Origin: Crocinitomix sp.
GTDB lineage: Bacteria > Bacteroidota > Bacteroidia > Flavobacteriales_D > Crocinitomicaceae
Direction: 5' to 3'
Length of the DNA: 6,761 nt
NCBI GenBank assembly: GCA_020849935.1
Contig: JADZFJ010000302.1
Span: 1-6,761, forward strand
Within the stretch, counting starts at the first letter, position 1. Every line of letters starts with the position of its first letter. This document shows positions 1 to 6,192 of this stretch, piece after piece. Under the pieces are notes generated by a model. That model was not told the origin of the DNA. It made no database searches and was given only the letters and a program-made list of their open reading frames with translations. Made by a program: the position numbers and the translations under genes.

Positions 1-1
1 T

Positions 2-574
2 GATTTTGCGCATTTTAAGTATAATAATATCACCTTTATTTTGGATGTTTCAAGCTCGATGAATTCATCAGGGAAACTTGATTTATTAAAATTATCCATG
101 ACTGAATTGGTGAAAATCTTGCGACCTGAAGATTTGATTTCTGTGATAAAATATTCTTCGAGTGTTTCGGTGGTGGTGGATGGTTTGAGTGGACAAGACA
201 AAGAAGTAATTTTGGGTCGGGTGGCACAATTAAAAACCAGTAGTTCAACCGCTGGAGGAGACGCCATAAAAATGGCCTATCAAATGAATAATAGGATATA
301 TTCGGCCGACCGAAATAATATTGTGATCATGATTACTGATGGGGCATTTAACAAGGGTAGTATGAGCTATTTAGAAACCATCGCAAAAAATTACCAAGAA
401 AAAGGAATTATATTTTCTGTGGTAGGGATTCACACCTCAACCTATATCACGGAACACATGCAAGAGGTGGTGAGTGCAGGCGGAGGAAGTTTCATTGAAG
501 TTAGAAGTGTTGGGGATGCGCAAACCAAAATAATTGAGGAAATAAAAAGAACCTCTTTTCGTGGGCGTCGATAA
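2..574 (+). CDS. VWA domain protein, C-terminal part (5' end outside window)
   Basis: The reading frame is open from base 2 without a start, so the gene begins left of the window; about 190 residues are visible. It is a von Willebrand factor A fold with a complete MIDAS metal site. The DxSxS motif is D15-V-S17-S-S19 (numbering the first visible codon as 1), the MIDAS threonine is T83 in STAGGDAI, and the second aspartate is D113 in MITDG. The order and spacing resemble the VWA domain of the YfbK/Ca-activated-channel-like family, which usually carries extra N-terminal or membrane segments; these would lie off the window. The protein ends about ten residues after the last predicted strand/helix, in a basic tail (KRTSFRGRR). 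VWA domains bind a protein partner through a divalent cation, but nothing here identifies the partner. An ATG at 59 and other internal starts are unlikely to be real because they would fall inside or after the MIDAS motif. Family confidence is high; biological role is unknown. Confidence 0.9.
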   Translation, partial: DFAHFKYNNITFILDVSSSMNSSGKLDLLKLSMTELVKILRPEDLISVIKYSSSVSVVVDGLSGQDKEVILGRVAQLKTSSSTAGGDAIKMAYQMNNRIYSADRNNIVIMITDGAFNKGSMSYLETIAKNYQEKGIIFSVVGIHTSTYITEHMQEVVSAGGGSFIEVRSVGDAQTKIIEEIKRTSFRGRR

Positions 575-591
575 GTTTAAATCCCACCAAA

Positions 592-606
592 AATCCCGCT
601 AGGATT
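592..606 (+). terminator. weak hairpin after the VWA gene
   Basis: A perfect 5-bp inverted repeat (AATCC, loop CGCTA, GGATT) begins 17 bases after the VWA stop codon. It is short, and the T-rich stretch only starts about ten bases later (AATTTTATTTTT near 619-630). It could be a poor intrinsic terminator separating the VWA gene from the secreted-protein gene, or chance. Confidence 0.2.
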
Positions 607-641
607 GCAAGGAGCATTAATTTTATTTTTAAATATTTCAG

Positions 642-672
642 TTAGCTGTACAACCTTTTAAGGGTATTTTTC
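642..672 (+). promoter_or_regulatory. possible Bacteroidota promoter for the secreted protein
   Basis: TATTTTTC at 665-672 matches seven of eight positions of the Bacteroidetes -7 consensus TAnnTTTG and lies 33 bases before the ATG at 706. The expected -33 TTG element is only weakly represented (TTA at 642-644). The leader that follows is A-rich just before the start (CAAAAATTATCCATT), as is usual in this phylum where Shine-Dalgarno sites are weak. In AT-rich DNA such matches arise by chance, so this is a tentative call. Confidence 0.25.
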
Positions 673-705
673 GTTTCTTTAGCAGAAGATCAAAAATTAT
701 CCATT

Positions 706-3700
706 ATGAAATTGTCAGGAAAGCTATTTATTTTATTCTTTTTAGTTCAAATCAGCGGAAGTGCACAGCATCATTTGCACGAAGCTGAAATGGCCCACAA
801 TGCCTTACATTTCATTAAAAATAAAGGTCAGTGGGATTCAAAAGTTCTTTATCGCGCACCACTTGGCACAGGTTCGGTTTACCTTGAAAACAATGGATTT
901 ACGTATACCCAAGTTTCGGCAGAAGACATTGATCACGCACATAATCACGCGGGTGATGCCGATCATGATCACGAAGACATGGTTCACGGTCATGCTTGGA
1001 AAGCAAATTTCATTGGGGCAAATGCTTCGCCAAAATTGATAGAATCCGACATAAGATCAGAATATCACAACTATTTTATTGGCAATGATCCTACAAAATG
1101 GGCTTCACGTGTACCTCTTTTTGATCATATTTCATACGACGATTTATACAACGGAATTGATTTAGACGTCTACAGTGTTGATGGAAATTTTAAATATGAT
1201 TTTGTGGTTGCGCCAAACGCAGATCCTTCCATCATCCAAATAAAATACACAGGACTAAATGGCTTAGAATTAAGAAATGGCAATTTGATTTCTATCACAT
1301 CCATTGGTGAATATGTCGAAAACGCACCTTATGTTTACCAACTGATCGATGGGGTAAAAACACAAATAGCTTGTAATTTTACGCTAGAAAATGGAGTGGT
1401 AGGCTTTGAATTTCCGAATGGGTATGATTCAAAATTACCTTTGATTATCGACCCAACCCTAATTGGAGCAACACTTTCAGGAGGAACTGTTACTAATTTT
1501 GGACATTGCGCAACCTACGACCGCGACGAAAATATTTATACTGGTGCCCGTTGTTTTGGAACAGGTTATCCAGTTACAGTAGGCGCTTTTGAAACCACCT
1601 TTGGCGGTGAAGTAGATATTGCAATCAGTAAATTAAGTCCTAATGCAACTTCTTTAATTTATGCGACCTATTTAGGTGGAGCAGGACAAGATTTAGCGCA
1701 TAGTATGTATGTCAGCGAAGACAGAGAAATGTATGTTCTTGGCACTAGTTATTCGGTAGATTATCCTACATCGGGCGGAGCTTTTGATGCGTCAGGTCCA
1801 TTGGGAGGTGCTAACAGAGACATCGTGGTTACGCATTTAACTGAGGACGGTACCGCAGTTGTTGGATCAACTTTTGTTGGTGGAAACTCCGATGATGGTG
1901 GAAATAGCATTACCTATAATTACGGCGATACCTTTAGAGGTGAAATTATTGTTGATATAGATGGTAATTGTTATATAGCTTCCTGTACCGTTGGATCTGA
2001 TTTTCCAACCACCGTTGGGGCATATCAAACAACTTATGGAGGAGGCGTTCAAGATGCAGTAATTTTTTCTATGCCACCAAACTTATCCACGATGAATTGG
2101 TCAACTTATTTGGGAGGTACTTCTGGAGAAGCTGGTTTTGGTTTGCGATTAAATGACGAAGGTGATCTTTATGTTTCTGGGGCTTGTCAATCGAATTTTA
2201 TGACAGCAACTGGGTATCAAACGACTTATCAAGGTGGTGGAATTGATGCTTATTGTGTTAAATTAATTGACGATGGAAGTAGCATTGAATACAGTACCTA
2301 TTATGGTACTACCGCAAGTGATGCCGCATTTTTTATCGACATTGATGTAGATGGTAGTGTTTATTTATATGGGCAGAGCGATGGAGGAATTGCACCAGTA
2401 ACCTTGGGAGTCTATTCAAATCCATTAAGTGATCAATTTATTTGCAAATTATCTGGTGATCTTGAAACCCTTGAGTTTGGTACGGTGGTAGGAAATGGAG
2501 GCGCCAATTTTGTGCCAATTGCATTTATGGTGGATGCGTGTGAATTTGTTTATTTCTCAGGACATTCCGCTACTTTTGGCTTGCCCTTGGTTGGCCCACT
2601 TTATCCATCAGGAGGTATGTATTTAGGGGTTTTACAGCCAGACGCAGTGGCCATGGAATTTTCAACGTATTATAGTGGAAACCACGTAGATGGCGGAACA
2701 AGTCGATTTGACCCAAAAAACGGAACGGTTTATCAGGCAGTTTGTTCGTGTGAGCCTTTTACAACCACACCAGGTGCCTTCGGAACTGTACCAGGTGGAT
2801 TTTGTGACATGGCGGTTTTTAAAATTGATTTTGGTATCAGCCATGTAAACGCAAATGCAGAAGCTTTGCCATCGGCCGAAGGTTGTGTGCCGTTTACAGT
2901 TAATTTTGATAATACAGGAACAGGAATTACCTACCAATGGGATTTTGGGGATGGCTCACCCTTTTCAACGGAATTTGAACCAACTCATACCTTTACCGAA
3001 CCTGGAATTTACGAAGTAAGGTTAGTAGCTTTTGATCCAGAGGGTTGTTTAACTTCAGATACTACTTATTTAGAGATTATTGTGGGAAGTGGTGAAACGC
3101 CTGACGCTTCTTTCGATTACGAAGTTAATTGCGCGACAGGTGAAGTTACAATCACATTTACAGGAACCGATGGTGTACCAACCTCTTATGATATGGGCGA
3201 TGGATCAACGTATGATACGCCTGATGTATCGCATACCTACGATGCTGACGGGACATATACCATTACCCTAACTGCTGGTGATGGGGTTTGTGCAGATGAA
3301 GCTGTTTTTGAAGTAGATATCAGTATCGGAACACCTTCGGTGGATGTTATATTTAGCAATCCGACGTGTTATGGTTTTTCAGATGGTTCAATTACCTTAG
3401 ATTTGCTTGCACCAACTGGCGAAGAATTGATTGAAATTAAAAATGGAGCAGGAGATTTATTAAATGTCGGAGGATCAAATACAGCCAACACACTCACATC
3501 TGGCTGGTATTATTTTAGAGTTGATTTAGGTGGAGGTTGCGAATTAATTGATTCGATTCAATTGTTTGACCCACCTGCAATTAACGCACAATTGCGCTTT
3601 TTTAATCCGCTTTGTTATGCCGATGAAACAGGGTATGTGGTAGTAGATACGGTCTTTAATTGGCAAGGTGATTATGATGAATTGGTCTTTATTTGGTCGC

Positions 3701-4677
3701 CTGATCCACCCTTGGTAAGTGGTGTAGGAGCAGATAGTTTGTATAATTTGCCAGCAGGTAATTACATCTTGACAATTAACGACGGAAATGGCTGTTCGCA
3801 AGTGATCGAATACTCAATCACCCAACCAAGCGAATTGGTTTTCACAGAATTTGGGAAAGATCCTGCTTATTGTAGATTGTTTGGATATCAATCTGGAAAT
3901 GGGGTTGTTTTTGCGGCCGCCATCGGAGGAACACCAGATTACGATTATTTATGGGAGAATTTAGATAACGGTGAAACCTCTGTAAACAGTACGTGGGGCG
4001 GTTTAAATCCAGGAAATTATCGCATGACCGTGACAGACGCCAACGGCTGTCAATTGATTCAAAACATTTTATTGGATTCATTAAACCCAATTTCTCAGTT
4101 TACCGTCACCATCGATCAATTAAAAACGGATTGTGATGCTGTGGTGCCAGTGGACATTAATTTCACCAACCAATCGTTGAATTACGCCAATCCAAACGAT
4201 CCTTTTGCAGACACCACCTTCTTGTGGAATTTTAATTACGACATCAACCCTTGGGTGATTTCACATGACATCAATGAATCGTACGACATTACGTTCACAC
4301 AAAGTGGGACTTATGATATTTGTTTAATCGCCTTAAACAAAAATGGGTGTAAAGACACCAGTTGTCAAGAATTGATTTTATGCGATCCTTTGGTGTTTGT
4401 CCCAGTAAACATCTTTTCACCTGATGGAAATGGCCAAAACGATGAATTCACATTTTACCATCGCTCAGATGCTGTAAAGGAATTTTATTGCACGGTTGTC
4501 AATCGCTGGGGAGTTACCATCGCCGAATTTAACAACGTAAACGATGGCTGGAACGGTACCGACAAACAAGGAAACAAAGTTCCAGATGGGGTTTACTTCT
4601 ACACCTACGCAGGCAAAGCCGACACTGGTGAAGAATTTTCAGGACAAGGCACGGTGACTTTGGTGAATGGGAAGTAG
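706..4677 (+). CDS. Secreted T9SS cargo protein: SBBP propeller, PKD and SprB-like repeats, type B sorting domain
   Basis: This is a complete 1323-residue cell-surface or secreted protein. Residues 1-20 form a signal peptide (short basic start, hydrophobic FILFFLVQ core, cleavage probably after SGSA). Residues about 30-250 match the N-terminal domain often found ahead of SBBP repeats in Bacteroidota (FIKNKGQWD, YFIGNDPTKW, LPLIIDPTL), which I recall as DUF7948. It includes a histidine-rich stretch at about 76-97. Residues about 246-710 hold seven propeller-like repeats. PKD domains follow at about 713-792 (YQWDFGDGS) and 799-874 (YDMGDGS). Three SprB-like repeats span about 879-1125, and a third PKD-like domain about 1129-1226. 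Residues 1229-1323 are the gliding-motility-associated (CHU_C/TIGR04131, type B) sorting domain, with FSPDGNGQNDEF at 1237-1248, NRWG at 1266-1269 and DGWNGTD at 1280-1286. Type B cargo is exported across the outer membrane by T9SS, usually with a PorP/SprF partner; none is visible here. The gene ends in tandem stops TAG TGA. An adhesive or surface-matrix role is inferred; no catalytic domain was seen. Confidence 0.95.
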   Translation: MKLSGKLFILFFLVQISGSAQHHLHEAEMAHNALHFIKNKGQWDSKVLYRAPLGTGSVYLENNGFTYTQVSAEDIDHAHNHAGDADHDHEDMVHGHAWKANFIGANASPKLIESDIRSEYHNYFIGNDPTKWASRVPLFDHISYDDLYNGIDLDVYSVDGNFKYDFVVAPNADPSIIQIKYTGLNGLELRNGNLISITSIGEYVENAPYVYQLIDGVKTQIACNFTLENGVVGFEFPNGYDSKLPLIIDPTLIGATLSGGTVTNFGHCATYDRDENIYTGARCFGTGYPVTVGAFETTFGGEVDIAISKLSPNATSLIYATYLGGAGQDLAHSMYVSEDREMYVLGTSYSVDYPTSGGAFDASGPLGGANRDIVVTHLTEDGTAVVGSTFVGGNSDDGGNSITYNYGDTFRGEIIVDIDGNCYIASCTVGSDFPTTVGAYQTTYGGGVQDAVIFSMPPNLSTMNWSTYLGGTSGEAGFGLRLNDEGDLYVSGACQSNFMTATGYQTTYQGGGIDAYCVKLIDDGSSIEYSTYYGTTASDAAFFIDIDVDGSVYLYGQSDGGIAPVTLGVYSNPLSDQFICKLSGDLETLEFGTVVGNGGANFVPIAFMVDACEFVYFSGHSATFGLPLVGPLYPSGGMYLGVLQPDAVAMEFSTYYSGNHVDGGTSRFDPKNGTVYQAVCSCEPFTTTPGAFGTVPGGFCDMAVFKIDFGISHVNANAEALPSAEGCVPFTVNFDNTGTGITYQWDFGDGSPFSTEFEPTHTFTEPGIYEVRLVAFDPEGCLTSDTTYLEIIVGSGETPDASFDYEVNCATGEVTITFTGTDGVPTSYDMGDGSTYDTPDVSHTYDADGTYTITLTAGDGVCADEAVFEVDISIGTPSVDVIFSNPTCYGFSDGSITLDLLAPTGEELIEIKNGAGDLLNVGGSNTANTLTSGWYYFRVDLGGGCELIDSIQLFDPPAINAQLRFFNPLCYADETGYVVVDTVFNWQGDYDELVFIWSPDPPLVSGVGADSLYNLPAGNYILTINDGNGCSQVIEYSITQPSELVFTEFGKDPAYCRLFGYQSGNGVVFAAAIGGTPDYDYLWENLDNGETSVNSTWGGLNPGNYRMTVTDANGCQLIQNILLDSLNPISQFTVTIDQLKTDCDAVVPVDINFTNQSLNYANPNDPFADTTFLWNFNYDINPWVISHDINESYDITFTQSGTYDICLIALNKNGCKDTSCQELILCDPLVFVPVNIFSPDGNGQNDEFTFYHRSDAVKEFYCTVVNRWGVTIAEFNNVNDGWNGTDKQGNKVPDGVYFYTYAGKADTGEEFSGQGTVTLVNGK
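1441..2832 (+). repeat. seven SBBP-type propeller repeats inside the secreted protein
   Basis: The protein repeats a motif of the form hydrophobic-x-[FY]-[SA]-T-[YF]-[LY]-G-G, followed by a glycine-rich GAF/GAYxTTYGG segment and a strand ending in K-L/I. Copies start near residues 252 (LIGATLSGG), 317 (LIYATYLGG), 385 (VVGSTFVGG), 464 (NWSTYLGG), 527 (IEYSTYYG), 589 (LEFGTVVG) and 650 (MEFSTYYSG). Spacing is 61-78 residues. The count of seven agrees with the 'seven-bladed beta propeller' meaning of the SBBP family name. Copies 5-7 are the most diverged. Confidence 0.75.
3340..4080 (+). repeat. three SprB-like repeats inside the secreted protein
   Basis: Three consecutive Ig-like units of about 80-87 residues begin near residues 879, 958 and 1044. 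Each has an early [NF]P-x-C-Y or PAYC motif and ends near G-x-x-x-x-x-x-[DN]-x-x-G-C, followed by a PP or QP boundary. The cysteine pairs are C888/C945, C970/C1030 and C1056/C1115. The pattern resembles the SprB repeats of flavobacterial gliding adhesins. The repeats are diverged at the DNA level, so recombination between them is not expected. Confidence 0.6.
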
Positions 4678-4698
4678 TGAAGCGAGATTCGATTTCAG

Positions 4699-4716
4699 AG
4701 GAGACTAAATTCTCCT
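4699..4716. terminator. small hairpin between the convergent genes
   Basis: AGGAGA and TCTCCT form a perfect 6-bp stem around the loop CTAAAT. It starts 22 bases after the stop of the secreted-protein gene and overlaps the TAG stop codon (complement of 4715-4717) of the leftward ATPase gene. The convergent genes are only 37 bp apart, so one hairpin could end both transcripts. There is no T tract on either side, which argues against an efficient intrinsic terminator. Confidence 0.3.
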
Positions 4717-6040
4717 AAAATATTGGTTCAAACAGTAGATCTTCTTTTGCAAATTCGAGGCGAAGGTTCTTCATTAATATTTCGGAAGAGATGAATTGTT
4801 CTTTACGAGAAATAGCATCAATAAAAGAAGCTTGGACAACGTTATTGATTTGTGAAGCAGTTATTTCATAACGATTAACGAGTTGCTCAAAATCAATTTT
4901 ATGGTCTAAGGGGAAATCATGAGGAATTGTGTTTTTCCAAATTAATGCTCGTTCAATTTTATCAGGTTTAGTAAAATGAACCAAAGATTGAAAACGTCGC
5001 ATAAAAGCAACCTCCATGTTTTGTTTAAGGTTGGTCGCTAAAATCACCATGCCATTATAATCTTCGATGCGTTGGAGTAAATAAGCCACTTCTTGGTTCG
5101 CAAAACGATCATTCGAACTTTCAGTTTCTACCCGTTTACTAAAAAGAGCGTCTGCCTCATCAAAAAAGAGAATCCAATTTTTATGTTCGGCACGTTTAAA
5201 TACCCCCGCCAAATTTTTCTCCGTCTCCCCAATGTATTTGGACACCATCAACGATAAATCAATTCTGAAAACGGGTCGGTTGGTAGTTTTACCCAACAAA
5301 GCGGCCGTTAAGGTTTTACCCGTTCCAGGAGGGCCATAAAACAAGGTTCGGTAGCCTTTTTTCGAACGTTTACTTAACTGCGGATGGCTGTGTAATTGGT
5401 CCGAAAAATTCAGCCAATTTTGGAGATCTTGCAATTGTGACAGTGTATTGTCGGCAATGATTAAATCGTCCCAATCCATGGCCGTGGTTAATTGTTGCGC
5501 GGGGAATTGGGGGGAGAGTGGGGGGGGTTGTACAGCACCATACAGGAGCAATTGCACTAAATCACGATGAGGTAATAATTTACCGCTAAAAACAGGTAGA
5601 TTATCCGCTACTGTCTCCAATTCAATCAAGTTATAGGACGCCAACTTTCCATCTGGCAAAAGAAGTTTCGCGACTTCTTTCCTTTTTTCGGGGTTTCTTG
5701 CAGCCAACAAAAATACCGCTGTTTCGCCTGTTGGAATTACGCCCCGGTGAGGTGTACTCATTACCCCGCCAAATTCCGTGCAAATCACATCAAAATTAGG
5801 ATTTTTGGCTAAAAAAATATCCAAGATTTGCGGTGCAAAATAAGGCGCAAGGGCTAACAATAAAATAACCTGTTCTTGAAAATTGAGGTTAAAATCTTTG
5901 ATGATTTGGTTGAGCCGGTCATCTTCAATTTCAAGTGGTATCTTATAAATTTCATCAATCGGATAATTGGTATTATCGTTAATGTGAGCAACGTGCAGTT
6001 TTGTTGCGGTGTCTATTATTTTTTTTAGAGGTGTTATCAT
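4715..6040 (-). CDS. AAA+ ATPase, eCIS-associated (Afp15/Pvc15-like) type
   Basis: This is a complete 441-residue cytoplasmic ATPase. The AAA module covers about residues 185-440. The Walker A is GPPGTGKT at 236-243, a pore-loop-like KYIGE at 268-272, Walker B LFFDEAD at 291-297 and sensor 1 ILATN at 333-337. Arginine-finger candidates are R348/R349 in FMRRF. The C-terminal lid carries TASQINN at about 394-400. All nucleotide-binding residues appear intact. The N-terminal 180 residues form a helical domain (FQEQVILLLALAP at 54-66; FGGV...HRGVIPTGETAVFLLA at 90-113) linked by a proline-rich segment PPPLSPQFP at 172-180. This N-domain plus the DWDDLIIADNTLSQL lead-in is what I remember from ATPases encoded with extracellular contractile injection systems, where the protein is thought to aid assembly or release; this is recall, not a search. 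An ATG at 6040 with an A-rich leader and an in-frame stop 12 bases upstream fixes the start. An 8-base cytosine run lies in the linker codons. No sheath or tube gene is visible beside it. Confidence 0.85.
   Translation of the reverse strand: MITPLKKIIDTATKLHVAHINDNTNYPIDEIYKIPLEIEDDRLNQIIKDFNLNFQEQVILLLALAPYFAPQILDIFLAKNPNFDVICTEFGGVMSTPHRGVIPTGETAVFLLAARNPEKRKEVAKLLLPDGKLASYNLIELETVADNLPVFSGKLLPHRDLVQLLLYGAVQPPPLSPQFPAQQLTTAMDWDDLIIADNTLSQLQDLQNWLNFSDQLHSHPQLSKRSKKGYRTLFYGPPGTGKTLTAALLGKTTNRPVFRIDLSLMVSKYIGETEKNLAGVFKRAEHKNWILFFDEADALFSKRVETESSNDRFANQEVAYLLQRIEDYNGMVILATNLKQNMEVAFMRRFQSLVHFTKPDKIERALIWKNTIPHDFPLDHKIDFEQLVNRYEITASQINNVVQASFIDAISRKEQFISSEILMKNLRLEFAKEDLLFEPIF
5520..5527 (-). 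repeat. C8 homopolymer in the ATPase linker codons
   Basis: Eight consecutive G on the + strand (C on the coding strand) encode P172-P174 in the linker ahead of the AAA module. A G6 run lies at 5509-5514. In DNA of this AT content an eight-base G/C run stands out. A slip of one base would abolish the ATPase module while leaving the N-domain. Proline-rich linkers can produce such runs without any regulatory role. Confidence 0.6.
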
Positions 6041-6192
6041 TTTTTGTTTTGGTTAAGAATATTTGAACCCATTGCAAGTTTCTGTACTAATGAAATTAAA
6101 AATAAATTTTTATGGCAAATAGACCTTTTTTAATGGGTAAATATTAAATCGTGGTAATATGCAGTTTCGAATGTCTATGTTTTAAGAAAAAT
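6041..6192 (-). promoter_or_regulatory. AT-rich spacer upstream of the ATPase gene
   Basis: The 152 bases between the coiled-coil gene and the ATPase gene contain no credible coding frame. On the leftward strand TATTTTTA (6104 down to 6097) matches seven of eight positions of the TAnnTTTG -7 consensus, but no TTG is found at the right distance upstream. A 7-bp AT-only inverted repeat (TAAAAAT, spacer AA, ATTTTTA) occupies 6097-6112 and overlaps that site. The last bases before the ATG are A-rich (CCAAAACAAAAA), typical of Bacteroidota translation leaders. The gap is large enough for a separate promoter for the ATPase, but the elements seen are weak. Confidence 0.3.

Noticed and set aside
36..248. 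Leftward open frame of 70 codons opposite the VWA gene
   Set aside because: It is antisense to a well-supported VWA domain, its translation is low-complexity (PPPP, SSS) and no leader or family resemblance is seen.
761..1039. Rightward open frame of 92 codons inside the secreted-protein gene
   Set aside because: It overlaps the signal peptide and N-terminal domain in another frame and has no recognisable domain; a shadow frame.
1867..4090. Leftward open frames at 1867-2052, 2662-2937, 3544-3801 and 3842-4090, and a rightward one at 3080-3271
   Set aside because: All lie within the continuous 1323-residue frame with clear domains; their translations show no domain and follow from the composition of the main gene.
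706..4677. Protease or glycosidase activity in the secreted protein
   Set aside because: No catalytic motif was found; all segments fit signal peptide, N-terminal family domain, propeller, Ig-like or sorting domains.
6097..6112. Inverted repeat as an operator site
   Set aside because: It consists only of A and T in an AT-rich spacer and is expected by chance; it is mentioned only as part of the spacer.
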